Of a stretch of 35,851 nt of DNA, positions 27,743 to 35,851 are shown in pieces. How positions within the stretch are numbered: the first letter of the stretch is position 1; each line of letters opens with the position of its first letter. The notes beneath the pieces were generated by a model. It saw nothing but the letters and a program-made list of their open reading frames with translations. It had not been told where the DNA came from and searched no databases. This stretch comes from Rhodobacteraceae bacterium HLUCCA09 (lineage in GTDB: Bacteria; Pseudomonadota; Alphaproteobacteria; Rhodobacterales; Rhodobacteraceae), in assembly GCA_001314685.1 (NCBI GenBank), contig LJNT01000071.1, positions 1 to 35,851 of the forward strand, in the 5' to 3' direction. Made by a program: the position numbers and the translations under genes.

Positions 27743-28867
27743 GTGAGCGACGACGACATCCCAGAGGCCGACCGCCTGCCCGGCGCCCCGCACCCGCGCG
27801 AGACGGCGCGGGTCTTCGGGCACGGCGCGGCCGAGGCGGCGTTTCTCGACGCCTACGCGTCGGGCCGGCTGCACCATGCATGGCTGATCGCGGGGCCAAA
27901 GGGCGTCGGCAAGGCGACGCTGGCCTGGCGGCTCGCGCGCTTCCTGCTCGCCCAGCCCCCGGACGAGGGCGGTGGTCTCTTCGGCGCCCCCGAGCCGCCC
28001 GCGACGCTCGACGTCGCGCCCGACCACCCCGTCGCCCGCCGGGTGGCCGCGCTGTCGGAGCCGCGGCTCTTCCTGCTGCGCCGCCCGTGGGACGAGAAGA
28101 CGAAGAAGCTCAAGACCGAGATCACGGTCGACGCCACGCGCAGGCTCAAGGAGTTCTTCGCGCTGTCGGCGGCCGAGGGCGGGCGTCGGGTGGTGATCGT
28201 CGATGCGGCCGACGAGATGAACCGCTCGGCCGCCAACGCGCTGCTCAAGCTGCTCGAGGAGCCGCCCGAGCGCGCCACGCTCCTGCTGATCGCGCACAGC
28301 CCCGCGCGCCTGTTGCCGACGATCCGCTCGCGCTGCCGCATCCTGCGCCTGCGCCCCCTGCCCGCCCCCGACCTCGCCGAGGCGCTGGCCCAGGCGGGCG
28401 CCGAGCCGGTCGAGGGACCGACCGCGCCAAGCCTCGCGGCGCTCGCCGACGGCTCCGTCGGCGCCGCCTTCCAGCTGATCGAGAGCGACGGGCTCGCCTT
28501 CTATGGCGGGCTCGTGCGGCTGTTCACCGCCGCGCCGGGCATCGACCGGCCCGCCGCCATCGCGCTCGCCCAGGAGCCGGGGCCGGAGGGCTTTCCCCTC
28601 GCGCTGCACCTGACCGAGATGTTCCTCGCCCGCCTCGCCCGGGCGGGCATCACCGGCCCGCCCGAGCCCGAGGCGGTGCCGGGCGAGGCCGCGGCCCTTG
28701 CCCGCCTTTCACCAGATGCCGCCGCCGCCCGCGCCTGGGCCGCGGTGGCGCAGGAGGCCGGCGAGCGCGCGCGCCACGGCTTCGCGGTCAACCTTGACCC
28801 TGCCGCGCTCCTCCTCGATATGTTCCTGCGCGTCGACGGGGCCGCCCGCCAGCCCGCCCCGGCCTGA
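27743..28867 (+). CDS. holB: DNA polymerase III subunit delta'
   Basis: The 374-residue clamp-loader subunit. The N-terminal AAA+ module has GPKGVGKATLAWRLARFLL; the NRSAANALLKLLEEPPERATLLLIAHS block and the SRCRILRLRPL segment holding the Ser-Arg-Cys motif are the best family marks. The canonical Walker A Ser/Thr is replaced by Ala (GVGKA), as expected of delta', which does not need to hydrolyse ATP. No zinc-cysteine cluster is visible, as in some alphaproteobacterial homologues. The start is a GTG (27743) in a run of GTGs; an earlier GTG is possible. It precedes tatD by 42 bases. Confidence 0.93.
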   Translation: MSDDDIPEADRLPGAPHPRETARVFGHGAAEAAFLDAYASGRLHHAWLIAGPKGVGKATLAWRLARFLLAQPPDEGGGLFGAPEPPATLDVAPDHPVARRVAALSEPRLFLLRRPWDEKTKKLKTEITVDATRRLKEFFALSAAEGGRRVVIVDAADEMNRSAANALLKLLEEPPERATLLLIAHSPARLLPTIRSRCRILRLRPLPAPDLAEALAQAGAEPVEGPTAPSLAALADGSVGAAFQLIESDGLAFYGGLVRLFTAAPGIDRPAAIALAQEPGPEGFPLALHLTEMFLARLARAGITGPPEPEAVPGEAAALARLSPDAAAARAWAAVAQEAGERARHGFAVNLDPAALLLDMFLRVDGAARQPAPA

Positions 28868-28909
28868 GACGCGCGCCAGCCCAATGCCGCCACATCTCAG
28901 GAGGCCCGG

Positions 28910-29770
28910 ATGCCCACCCCCGCCTCAGGCGAGACCGCGCCCCAGGACGGAGCCCATATCGCCCCGATCACCGACAGCCACTGTCACCTCGATTTCCCCG
29001 ATTTCGCGGGCGAGTTGCACCAGGTGATCGCCCGCGCCGGTGACGCGGGCGTGCACCGGATGGTGACGATCTGCACCAGGCTCTCGAACGAGCCGCAGGT
29101 GCGCGCCGTGGCCGAGACGCATGCCCCCGTCTTCTACGCCGCGGGCACCCACCCGATGTCGGCCGCGACCGAGCCGATGGTCACGGCCGATCAACTCGAG
29201 GCGCTGGCGGCGCACCCCAAGTTCGCAGGCATCGGCGAATCGGGGCTCGACTATCATTACACAGCCGAGAGCGCCGCCGTGCAGCAGGAGAGCCTGCGCG
29301 TGCACATCGAGGCCGCGCGCCGCACCGGCCTGCCACTCATCATCCACGCCCGCGACGCCGACGACGACATGGCGCGCATCCTGACCGAAGAGCATCGCGC
29401 GGGCGCCTATAGCTGCGTCATGCACTGCTTCTCGTCGGGACATGCGCTCGCCGAGGCGGCGCTCGATCTCGGCTTCTACCTGTCGATGTCGGGTATCGCG
29501 GCCTTCCCCCGGTCGACCGACCTGCGCGAGATCTTCGCCGCCGCCCCCCTCGACCGCATCCTCATCGAGACCGACGCGCCCTACCTCGCGCCCCCCCCGC
29601 ACCGGGGCAAGCGCAACGAGCCGGCCTATACCGCCCACACCGCGCGGGTGGGCGCCGAGCTGTTCGGCCTGCCCTATGCCGAGTTTGCGGCCGCGACGGA
29701 GGCCAATTTCGAGCGGCTGTTCTGGAAGGCTGCCGAATGGAGCCGCGCGCGGGAGGCGAAGCGCGCCTGA
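28910..29770 (+). CDS. tatD: TatD-family metal-dependent hydrolase
   Basis: The 286-residue TIM-barrel protein belongs to the TatD/YcfH deoxyribonuclease family. Metal-site motifs are DSHCHLDF at the N-terminus, GTHPMSAA, IGESGLDYHYT, IIHARDADDDM, MHCFSSG and IETDAPYLAP. A strong AGGAGG ribosome site precedes the ATG (28910). The following gene overlaps the stop (TGATG). Exact activity, 3'-5' exonuclease or other, is known only from relatives. No metG lies between holB and tatD, unlike the order I recall from rhizobia. Confidence 0.93.
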   Translation: MPTPASGETAPQDGAHIAPITDSHCHLDFPDFAGELHQVIARAGDAGVHRMVTICTRLSNEPQVRAVAETHAPVFYAAGTHPMSAATEPMVTADQLEALAAHPKFAGIGESGLDYHYTAESAAVQQESLRVHIEAARRTGLPLIIHARDADDDMARILTEEHRAGAYSCVMHCFSSGHALAEAALDLGFYLSMSGIAAFPRSTDLREIFAAAPLDRILIETDAPYLAPPPHRGKRNEPAYTAHTARVGAELFGLPYAEFAAATEANFERLFWKAAEWSRAREAKRA

Positions 29771-30567
29771 TGGGCACCTTGCGCTTCACGATCCTCGGCT
29801 GCGGCTCTTCGGGCGGCGTGCCCCGCCTCGGCGGCCACTGGGGCGATTGCGACCCGACCGAGCCGCGCAACACGCGCCGCCGCTGCTCGCTACTGGTGGA
29901 GCGCGAGGAGGGCGGCGAGACGACCCGCGTGCTGATCGACGCCTCGCCCGATCTGCGCGCGCAACTGCTCGACGCAGGCGTGGGCGAGTTGCAGGGCGTC
30001 GTGTTCACCCACGCGCACGCCGACCACACCCACGGCCTCGACGATTTGCGCATGATCGTCTTCAACATGCGGCATCGTTTGCCCGTCTGGGCCGACGCGC
30101 CGACGCAGGCCGACCTCTATCAGCGCTTCGCCTATGCCTTCGTGCAGCCCGAAGGGTCGAGCTATCCGCCCATCCTCGAGATGAACCCGATCGAGGGCGA
30201 GATCGCGGTCGACGGCCCCGGCGGCACGATCCGGCTCACGCCGTTCGAGGTCGGGCATGGCGATATCGGCGCGCTCGGATTTCGCATCGGGGGCGTCGCC
30301 TACCTGCCCGACGCCAACGCGATACCGGAGGCGAGCTGGGCCGCGCTCGCGCGCCTCGACTGCTGGATCGTCGACGCGCTGCGCCGCCGCCCGCACCCCA
30401 GCCACGCCCATCTCGAGATGACGCTGGGGTGGATCGAGCGCGCCCGCCCGGCCCGCGCGATCCTGACCAACATGCATGTCGATCTCGACTACGCCACCGT
30501 CGACGCCGAGACGCCCGACCACGTCACCCCCGCCCATGACGGGCTGACACTGGCCGTCCCGGACTGA
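29770..30567 (+). CDS. PhnP-like metallo-beta-lactamase-fold hydrolase
   Basis: This 265-residue protein has a metallo-beta-lactamase fold. The metal motif HAHADHTHGLDDLR is strong, with a GCGSSGGVPRLGG segment at the N-terminus, typical of PhnP-like cyclic phosphodiesterases. A DASPDLRAQLL segment and the C-terminal HPSHAHLEMTLGW and LTNMHVDLDY complete the expected ligand set. Start ATG overlaps the tatD stop as TGATG. It follows tatD in most alphaproteobacteria, which suggests a housekeeping role. Whether it acts on cyclic phosphates is unproven here. Confidence 0.87.
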   Translation: MGTLRFTILGCGSSGGVPRLGGHWGDCDPTEPRNTRRRCSLLVEREEGGETTRVLIDASPDLRAQLLDAGVGELQGVVFTHAHADHTHGLDDLRMIVFNMRHRLPVWADAPTQADLYQRFAYAFVQPEGSSYPPILEMNPIEGEIAVDGPGGTIRLTPFEVGHGDIGALGFRIGGVAYLPDANAIPEASWAALARLDCWIVDALRRRPHPSHAHLEMTLGWIERARPARAILTNMHVDLDYATVDAETPDHVTPAHDGLTLAVPD

Positions 30568-30571
30568 GCGC

Positions 30572-31507
30572 TTGGCGGCGCTGCTCGAGGTCATCCTCCC
30601 GGTCTTCCTCGTGATCGGGGCGGGCTACGCCGCTGTCTGGCGCGGCGTCTTCGCCGACAGCGGGGTGGACGGCCTGATGATCTTCACCCAGCGCTTCGCC
30701 ATTCCGTGCCTGCTGTTCCGTGCGCTGGCCGAGCTCGACCTCGGGCAGCACCTCGACATACGGCTGCTCGTGTCGTTCTACGCGGGCTCGGCGGCGAGCT
30801 TCGCCGCGGGGCTGGCGGGCGCGCGGGCGCTGTTCGGGCGGCCCTGGCCCGACGCGGTGGCCATCGGCTTTGCCTGCATGTTCTGCAACACGGTGCTGCT
30901 GGGCCTGCCCATCACCGAGCGCGCCTATGGCGCCGACGCGATGGCGGGCAACTACGCGATCATCGCCTTCCACGCGCCCTTCGGCTACGCGGTGGGGATC
31001 ACCGCGATGGAACTGGTGCGCGCGCGGGGCATGGGCCTGTCGCCCGGTGCCTTCGGCGCCAAGGTGCTGCGTGCGATGTTCTCGAACGCGCTGATCCTCG
31101 GCATCGCGGCGGGCTTCGCCGTCAACCTCCTGGCCATTCCCCTGCCCGGCCCTCTGACCGACGCGCTCGACCTGATGATCCGCGCGGCGATCCCGGCGGC
31201 GCTGTTCGGCCTCGGGGGCGTGCTCTACCGCTACCGGCCCGAGGGCGATCTGCGCCAGATCGGCTTCATGCTCGCGGTGACTCTGCTGATGCACCCGGCG
31301 CTGACCTTCGGCCTCGGCTCGGCGCTCGCCCTGCCGACGGAGGGGCTGCGCTCGGCCGTGGTGACGGCGGCGATGCCCGCGGGCGTCAACGCCTACATCT
31401 TCGCCAACATGTACGGGGTGGCGCGGCGGGTCGCGGCATCGACGGTGCTGATGGGAACAGCGGCCAGCCTGCTCACCGCGTGGTTCTGGCTGGCCGTGTT
31501 GCCGTGA
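30572..31507 (+). CDS. AEC-family transporter (auxin efflux carrier-like permease)
   Basis: This 311-residue integral-membrane protein has about ten hydrophobic segments in two halves, with the family's opening VILPVFLVIGAGYAAVW, TQRFAIPCLLFRALAEL, and a C-terminal AMPAGVNAYIFANMYG. Members of the AEC family move organic acids or other small anions; no substrate can be assigned. The best start is a TTG at 30572, since no ATG or GTG of the right place is seen and the frame opens immediately after the MBL gene. It is followed by the 15-bp tandem repeats and converging lpxC. Confidence 0.85.
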   Translation: MAALLEVILPVFLVIGAGYAAVWRGVFADSGVDGLMIFTQRFAIPCLLFRALAELDLGQHLDIRLLVSFYAGSAASFAAGLAGARALFGRPWPDAVAIGFACMFCNTVLLGLPITERAYGADAMAGNYAIIAFHAPFGYAVGITAMELVRARGMGLSPGAFGAKVLRAMFSNALILGIAAGFAVNLLAIPLPGPLTDALDLMIRAAIPAALFGLGGVLYRYRPEGDLRQIGFMLAVTLLMHPALTFGLGSALALPTEGLRSAVVTAAMPAGVNAYIFANMYGVARRVAASTVLMGTAASLLTAWFWLAVLP

Positions 31508-31524
31508 GCGCGCCCGCTTCGCGG

Positions 31525-31620
31525 CCCGTCACCGTCTGGCCCGTCCCCGTCTGGCCCGTCCCCGTCTGGCCCGTCCCCGTCTGGCCCGTCCGCGTCTGGC
31601 CCGTTCGCGTCTGGCCTGGC
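31525..31620. repeat. 15-bp tandem repeat array
   Basis: Units of GTCTGGCCCGTCCCC run from 31534, with four near-identical copies (31534-31593), a fifth with two changes (31594-31608) and a partial sixth (to 31620). A partial unit also precedes at 31525. It is intergenic, between two converging genes, with no protein role in annotated frames. Such arrays often vary in copy number between strains. Confidence 0.85.
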
Positions 31621-31628
31621 GGCCGCCC

Positions 31629-32552
31629 TCAGGCGACGGCGGAGAGATCTGCGAGGCTGACGCCCATGCCGGGCAGGCGGCGCTGGCACTCGGCGTCGCA
31701 CTCCACCCACTCCACCGCGCCGGGCGTGGCGAAGAGCGCGCGCAAGAGAGCGTTGGTCAGCGCGTGGCCCGCGCGACGTCCCGTATAGGCGCCGAGCAGC
31801 GGCGCTCCGGCGAGCGCGAGATCGCCCAGCGCGTCGAGCATCTTGTGGCGCACCGGCTCGTCGCTGTGGCGCAGGCCGCCGGGGGAAAGCACGCGGTCGC
31901 CCTCGACCACCACCGCGTTGTCGAGCGTGCCGCCCAGGGCGAGGCCCGCCGATCGCATCCTGTCGATGTCGGCGGCACGGCAGAAGGTGCGGCTGTCGCA
32001 CAGCTCGCGCACGAAGGCGCCGTTGCCCATGTCGAGGGAGAGGCGCTGCCTGCCGATGACGGCGTCGGCGAAGTCGATCTCGAAGGCGATCGAGAGCCCC
32101 TCGGCCGGCTCGATACGGGCGAGCGCGCCCTCTGGCCCCCCGACTTCGACCGGGCGGCGCACCCGGAGGGCGCGCACCGGGGCGTCGAGCCGCCGAACGC
32201 CCGCGCCGAGGATCGCTTGCGCGAAGGCCGCGGCCGAGCCGTCGAGGATCGGGATTTCGGGCCCCGTGACCTCGATCATCGCGTTGTGCACCCCGCAGCC
32301 CGCGAGCGCCGCCATCAGATGCTCGACGGTGGAGACCGACACGCCGTCGTCGTTGACCAGACGGGTGCAGAGCGGCACCTGCTCGACCCTGTCCCATCGC
32401 GCCGGGATGTAGGGGTCGGCACCCTTGACGTCGGCGCGACGGAACCAGATGCCGAACTCGGCCGCCGCGGGCGAGATCGTCACCCGCGCCGGCCGCCCGG
32501 TGTGGAGCCCCGTTCCGGTCAGCGCCACGGATCGTCTGAGCGTCGTCTGCAC
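31629..32552 (-). CDS. lpxC: UDP-3-O-acyl-N-acetylglucosamine deacetylase
   Basis: This 307-residue zinc enzyme makes the first committed step of lipid A synthesis. Family motifs: SVALTGTGLHTGRPARVTI at the N-terminus, STVEHLMAALAGCGVHNAMIEV with a zinc His, the GPEIPILDGSAAAF active-site segment, DSRTFCR, and the C-terminal PVRHKMLDALGDLALAG holding zinc His and Asp. The GTG start at 32552, with a GAGGGGGC site ahead, gives the usual length; an upstream frame that opens further left does not look like LpxC. It follows ftsZ in the same direction but is separated by a terminator and a 370-base gap. Confidence 0.95.
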   Translation of the reverse strand: MQTTLRRSVALTGTGLHTGRPARVTISPAAAEFGIWFRRADVKGADPYIPARWDRVEQVPLCTRLVNDDGVSVSTVEHLMAALAGCGVHNAMIEVTGPEIPILDGSAAAFAQAILGAGVRRLDAPVRALRVRRPVEVGGPEGALARIEPAEGLSIAFEIDFADAVIGRQRLSLDMGNGAFVRELCDSRTFCRAADIDRMRSAGLALGGTLDNAVVVEGDRVLSPGGLRHSDEPVRHKMLDALGDLALAGAPLLGAYTGRRAGHALTNALLRALFATPGAVEWVECDAECQRRLPGMGVSLADLSAVA

Positions 32553-32922
32553 GGTCGCCCCCTCGCTTCCTGTCGTCGCGTTTCCACCGACCGTCCCCTG
32601 GTCGGCGCCTGGCCTGCCCGCCTCTTCGGGCGGGTTCGAGACGGGCCTGCGCTGATCGCGCCGGATCGCCCCGTGCCGGGTGCGGCACGGCCGACGCCGC
32701 GCCTGCGCACCCACCCAGAAGTCGCATACAGAGCGGACCGGATAAGAACAATTCAATGAGTGTTACCGTCTGAAACATGGTCCCCGACCCATCGGCAGGA
32801 TCTTGCCGACACATTCACGTCAACAGCCAGACAATTGATATGAAACAAAAAAACGGGCCGGCATAGCCGGCCCGAACTGGAGGTTGCTGCTCGCGCGCTT
32901 CTGCGCTTTTTTCTCGCCTGTG
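32553..32922. other. Intergenic region between ftsZ end and lpxC start
   Basis: This 370-base stretch holds the ftsZ terminator near its right end and an A/T-richer segment around 32728-32846, most likely the lpxC promoter region. A TCGGCA/TGCCGA inverted repeat is at 32792-32809. On the minus strand TTGACG and TTGAAT occur as -35 candidates, but no good -10 lies at the right distance. No coding potential is seen. Confidence 0.5.
32847..32873 (-). terminator. Rho-independent terminator after ftsZ
   Basis: A perfect eight-base-pair GGGCCGGC/GCCGGCCC stem with a three-base loop is followed on the minus strand by GTTTTTTT. It lies 50 bases past the ftsZ stop. This is one of the two clearest terminators in the window. 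Confidence 0.9.
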
Positions 32923-34578
32923 TCAGTTCGCCTGACGCCTCAGGAAGGCAGGAATCTCGATGCGTTCCTGCTCGGGGTTGGTGTCGGGCTCGTCCTCGTA
33001 GCCGCGGGGCGGTATGGTCGCACGGGGTTGCGGGCGCGGCGCCGCCTCGCGGGGCTCGGCCCGCAGGTGCGGCTCGGCGCGGTGGCCCTGTGCCTCGCCG
33101 CCATGCCCCGACATGCGGTTGATGAGCGAGCCGATGCCGAAGCGGCCCGATTGCCCCCGCTCGGCCGCCGCCCGCTCCTCGGTGTGCGCGGGGCCGGCTG
33201 GAATACCGTCCTCCGTCCCGGGGCGGGATCGGCCCACGGCGGCCTGGAGGCGGGCGAGCGTTTCGGCGCTGGGCTGGCCGCGCGTCGCCGGCCCCTTCGG
33301 AGCGACGAATGCTGGCTCTTCTGGCGTCTGATCGCGCGCGGCGGCCGGCGGTTCGGGCCGGTAGGCCGGCGGCGGAAGCGCGTCGTCGGCCGGCGCGTCG
33401 TCATGCGCCTCCCCCACCTCGCGCGGGGGGAAGGTGTCGAACAGGCCCGGCTCCGGCGCCTCGGCGACCTCGGCCTCCCGCTCGGTGGCGGGCGCGGCTG
33501 CCGCGGCCGGGGCCTCGTCGCGCTCCTGCTCGACGGGCTCGACCGTCCGGAGCGTGAGCGGCTCGCTCATCGAGCGGCGCGGGCGCGGAATGTCGTGACT
33601 CGCGGCCGTCGCGTCGATCCCCGTGGCCACGACCGACACGCGCATCCGCCCCTCCATCTCGGCGTCGAGCGTGGAGCCGACAATGATGTTGGCGTCGGGG
33701 TCGACCTCCTCGCGGATGCGGTTGGCGGCCTCGTCGAGCTCGAACAGCGTCAGGTCGTGGCCGCCGGTGATGTTGATGAGCACCCCCTTGGCGCCCTTGA
33801 GGCTGATCTCGTCGAGCAGCGGGTTGGCGATGGCCTTTTCGGCGGCCTGGATCGCCCGATCCTCGCCGTCGGACTCGCCCGTGCCCATCATCGCCTTGCC
33901 CATCTCGTCCATCACCGCGCGCACGTCGGCGAAGTCGAGGTTGATGAGGCCGGGGCGCACCATCAGGTCGGTCACGCCCTTGACGCCCTGGTAGAGCACG
34001 TCGTCGGCAAGGCTGAACGCCTCGGTGAATGTCGTCTTCTCGTTGGCCAGCCGGAAGAGATTCTGGTTGGGGATGATGATGAGGGTGTCGACCACCTTCT
34101 GCAGGCGCTCGACCCCCTCTTCGGCCTGGCGCATCCGCTTGCCGCCCTCGAACTGGAACGGCTTGGTCACGACGCCCACGGTCAGCACGCCGAGCTCGCG
34201 CGCGGCCTGCGCGATGATCGGCGCGGCGCCGGTGCCGGTGCCGCCGCCCATTCCGGCGGTAATGAAGCACATGTGCGCGCCGGCGAGGTGGTCGACGATC
34301 TCCTCGATCGTCTCCTCGGCGGCGGCGGCGCCGATCTGGGCCTTGGCGCCGGCGCCCAGCCCTTCGGTCACCTTCACGCCCATCTGGATCTTCGCGGGCG
34401 CCCGGCTCTGCTGCAGGGCCTGCGCATCGGTGTTGGCGGTGACGAACTCCACCCCCGCGAGTTCCTTCTCGATCATGTTGTTCACGGCGTTGCCACCGGC
34501 GCCGCCCACGCCGAACACGGTGATCCGCGGCTTGAGCTCGGTCTGGTCGTTCTTGGGCATGGAAAGGTTCAAGGTCAT
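32923..34578 (-). CDS. ftsZ: Cell division protein FtsZ
   Basis: The 551-residue tubulin-like GTPase forms the division ring. The GTP site is [21 protein letters not shown], with [15 protein letters not shown] near residue 23, the [17 protein letters not shown] segment, and the T7 loop [18 protein letters not shown] holding the catalytic Asp. The C-terminal 240 or so residues are a long disordered Pro/Ala/Glu-rich tail. It ends [12 protein letters not shown], the short peptide that binds FtsA and other partners. The long tail is usual in alphaproteobacteria. The start at 34578 has GGAG a few bases ahead; the ATG 18 bases inside (34560) has none. ftsA normally lies directly upstream; here a CTERM gene is between. 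Confidence 0.98.
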   Translation of the reverse strand: MTLNLSMPKNDQTELKPRITVFGVGGAGGNAVNNMIEKELAGVEFVTANTDAQALQQSRAPAKIQMGVKVTEGLGAGAKAQIGAAAAEETIEEIVDHLAGAHMCFITAGMGGGTGTGAAPIIAQAARELGVLTVGVVTKPFQFEGGKRMRQAEEGVERLQKVVDTLIIIPNQNLFRLANEKTTFTEAFSLADDVLYQGVKGVTDLMVRPGLINLDFADVRAVMDEMGKAMMGTGESDGEDRAIQAAEKAIANPLLDEISLKGAKGVLINITGGHDLTLFELDEAANRIREEVDPDANIIVGSTLDAEMEGRMRVSVVATGIDATAASHDIPRPRRSMSEPLTLRTVEPVEQERDEAPAAAAAPATEREAEVAEAPEPGLFDTFPPREVGEAHDDAPADDALPPPAYRPEPPAAARDQTPEEPAFVAPKGPATRGQPSAETLARLQAAVGRSRPGTEDGIPAGPAHTEERAAAERGQSGRFGIGSLINRMSGHGGEAQGHRAEPHLRAEPREAAPRPQPRATIPPRGYEDEPDTNPEQERIEIPAFLRRQAN

Positions 34579-35001
34579 TGCTCCGGTCGCCTGCTGCTGT
34601 CTCGCGGTGCCTCTCGGGGGGCTGTTTTCACCCTCTCCGACCGCCGTCCCCGTGATTTTTCAGCAACCATAGCCGCGGAAGGGCCATTCGTCACGCGGAA
34701 ATCACGATTCAGCCACGAAATCTCGCATGGGACGGCGGGAAACCGCCCTGATCTCGGATGCAGACCCATATGTAGCGATCATGGGCGCAGACACACCGAG
34801 GCACCCGCGGGAGAGCCCTCGCGCGGGGATATGCGGTATCGACGATGAGGGGGCGACTGCTCTGCCTGCCGCCAGGCCTCTGACGGGCCTTGGGCGTGAG
34901 CCTAGCAAGGGCGCACGGCGCCGTCATCCGGAAAATCGCGGACGGGCCCACGCACGAAAAAGGGGCCCGAAGGCCCCTCTGCTACTGCATTGAATGTGCC
35001 G
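34579..35001. other. ftsZ leader and intergenic region
   Basis: This 423-base stretch holds the terminator of the CTERM-protein gene at its right side and the presumed ftsZ promoter. A GGCGG-GAAA-CCGCC hairpin lies at 34734-34747. No well-spaced -35/-10 pair stands out on the minus strand, and no open frame with family resemblance was seen. It is more A/T-rich near 34640-34800 than its neighbours. Confidence 0.5.
34956..34979 (-). terminator. Rho-independent terminator of the CTERM-protein gene
   Basis: A seven-base-pair AGGGGCC/GGCCCCT stem with a CGAA loop is followed on the minus strand by TTTTTC. It lies 23 bases past the stop of the upstream minus-strand gene and would stop its transcription before ftsZ. 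Confidence 0.88.
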
Positions 35002-35640
35002 TCAGCGCTTTCTTCTACGGGCCCGAAGAACCCCCAGAGCGGCGACACCGCCGACCACAAGCGGAAAACTTGCGGGAACGGGGATCGGCGTCGCAGTCAC
35101 AGACACCGCGGCGGTAAACGCGGCCTGACCCCCGTCTTCGGATTCATCGTCGAAGAAGCGGTCGCGAAGGTAGAAGGTCAGAGTGTTTTCGCCCTGCACG
35201 AAGTTGTCCGGACCCGTGAGCGTCACCGAATGGATACTCTCGAAGTTTCCTGTTGCGTCAGTCAGGATCGCGACGTCGTCGCTCGTGCCCATCGTTTCGT
35301 CGCCACTATTCAGTTCGACCCACCCGAAGTTGTCGACTGACCAGTCGAGTTCAAGACTGACGGTTGTGAGGTCGAGGCCGGACAGGTCGAATTTGAATTC
35401 GAACTCTGCGGTGTCATTCGTGTCGGTGTTGCCGACCCAAACCCAGTCGGAAGCCGCACCTCCATCGCCACTTTCCGGCGGATCGGCATAGGCCGCATTG
35501 TCCGACGCAACGCTCGTGCCACCTACCGGGACGATCGAACCACCCCCGGCCTTCGTTTCTCCGTACTGCACAGTTGCAGCGTGAGCCGACACGCATGAGA
35601 CAAGCAACGCAGCAAGGGAAAAAACACTTACTCGAAGCAC
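35002..35640 (-). CDS. Secreted protein with VPLPA/PEP-CTERM-like sorting tail
   Basis: This 212-residue protein has a signal peptide (about residues 1-21, ending SAHA), a beta-rich, acidic and Gly/Asp-rich middle (VWVGNTDTNDTAEFEFKFDL and similar), and a C-terminal tripartite tail: IPVPAS, a hydrophobic helix FPLVVGGVAALGVL, and a basic RARRRKR end. That is the architecture of VPLPA/PEP-CTERM exosortase-sorted proteins, common in Rhodobacterales. No enzymatic family is recognised. The start is GTG (35640) with GGAGA seven bases ahead. It has its own promoter candidate and terminator and is noticeably lower in GC than the neighbouring division genes, which suggests later arrival at this site. 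Confidence 0.83.
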   Translation of the reverse strand: MLRVSVFSLAALLVSCVSAHAATVQYGETKAGGGSIVPVGGTSVASDNAAYADPPESGDGGAASDWVWVGNTDTNDTAEFEFKFDLSGLDLTTVSLELDWSVDNFGWVELNSGDETMGTSDDVAILTDATGNFESIHSVTLTGPDNFVQGENTLTFYLRDRFFDDESEDGGQAAFTAAVSVTATPIPVPASFPLVVGGVAALGVLRARRRKR

Positions 35641-35671
35641 TTTTATCTCTCCTATCCTTATCTGCCTGAAC

Positions 35672-35700
35672 GTTTAACCTTCGCACGTGCGGCAGGTCAA
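35672..35700 (-). promoter_or_regulatory. Promoter candidate for the CTERM-protein gene
   Basis: On the minus strand TTGACC is followed after exactly 17 bases by TTAAAC. The -35 is close to consensus; the -10 matches at only three positions. It lies just past the stop of the upstream division gene and about 30 bases before the GTG start. Confidence 0.45.
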
Positions 35701-35721
35701 GGGCGGTGTGCAGCGGCGCGC

Positions 35722-35851
35722 TCACCAGTTGTCGCGGAACCACCGGATCGCCCGCTTGAGCGAGCGGGCGGGCAGGCGGTCGGCCGGCATCTCGAAGTCC
35801 CACCACTCGTCCTGCGGGTGGGCGGCGAACAGGCACAGGCCCACCGACGAG
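35722..35851 (-). CDS. ftsA: Cell division protein FtsA, C-terminal end (partial)
   Basis: The last 42 residues of a minus-strand protein run in from the right edge. They read SSVGLCLFAAHPQDEWWDF, then EMPADRLPARSLKRAIRWFRDNW and stop. The VGLCLF strand matches the conserved ...TAVGLLLYG end of the FtsA actin-like fold. The last 13 residues (SLKRAIRWFRDNW) look like the amphipathic membrane-targeting helix that ends every FtsA. Its position, the same strand and just upstream of ftsZ, agrees. Too little is visible to be certain, but I know no better candidate. Confidence 0.78.
   Translation of the reverse strand, partial: SSVGLCLFAAHPQDEWWDFEMPADRLPARSLKRAIRWFRDNW

Noticed and set aside
32553-32756. 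Upstream extension of lpxC by 68 codons
   Set aside because: The extra segment is Arg/Pro-rich and unlike LpxC; GTG at 32552 with a good ribosome site gives the normal length of 307 residues.

Overview
The window is very GC-rich and comes from an alphaproteobacterium, most likely of the Rhodobacterales (roseobacter/Paracoccaceae type). I infer this from gene content and protein style: a long-tailed FtsZ ending in an IPAFLRRQ-like peptide, a protein with a VPLPA-CTERM-like tail, the order SPOR lipoprotein-dac-tmk-holB-tatD-MBL, and ftsA/ftsZ/lpxC at the end of a division cluster. No rRNA, tRNA, CRISPR array, insertion sequence or phage gene was seen.

Region 1 (1-10.1 kb). After the 3' end of adenosylhomocysteinase and its terminator lies a minus-strand aerobic carbon monoxide dehydrogenase cluster. 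In transcription order it reads: MHYT-LytTR regulator (coxC type), coxM, coxS, coxL, a DUF305 protein, coxD (MoxR ATPase), coxE (VWA), coxF (XdhC family), a molybdenum cofactor nucleotidyltransferase, coxG. CoxL carries the form I loop VAYRCSFR with the copper-ligand cysteine, so this should be a true Mo-Cu CO dehydrogenase. The enzyme subunits, the factors that build the Cu-S-Mo centre, a probable cofactor-cytidylylating enzyme and a possible periplasmic copper-binding protein are together.

Region 2 (10.1-19.9 kb). A plus-strand ferritin-like DUF892 gene is followed by an eight-gene minus-strand operon: two polyamine-type ABC permeases, a Tat-exported binding protein, an ABC ATPase, a class III aminotransferase, a BKACE-family beta-keto acid cleavage enzyme, a GNAT acetyltransferase and a histone-deacetylase-like amidohydrolase. 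Most coding junctions overlap or nearly touch. A divergent LysR gene probably controls it. The set looks like an uptake and breakdown route for an amine or acylated polyamine whose exact substrate is unknown.

Region 3 (20.1-24.6 kb). An oxidative stress module: oxyR with a cysteine-synthase-like gene behind it, divergent from katG.

Region 4 (24.7-31.5 kb). Plus-strand housekeeping genes: SPOR/RlpA-like lipoprotein, D-Ala-D-Ala carboxypeptidase, thymidylate kinase, DNA polymerase III delta', TatD nuclease, a PhnP-like metallo-beta-lactamase-fold hydrolase and an AEC-family transporter. A 15-bp tandem repeat separates this set from the converging lpxC.

Region 5 (31.6 kb to end). Minus-strand lpxC and ftsZ, then a small secreted protein gene with a VPLPA/PEP-CTERM-like tail, then the C-terminal end of what looks like ftsA. 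The CTERM gene has its own promoter candidate and terminator and splits the usual ftsA-ftsZ neighbourhood.
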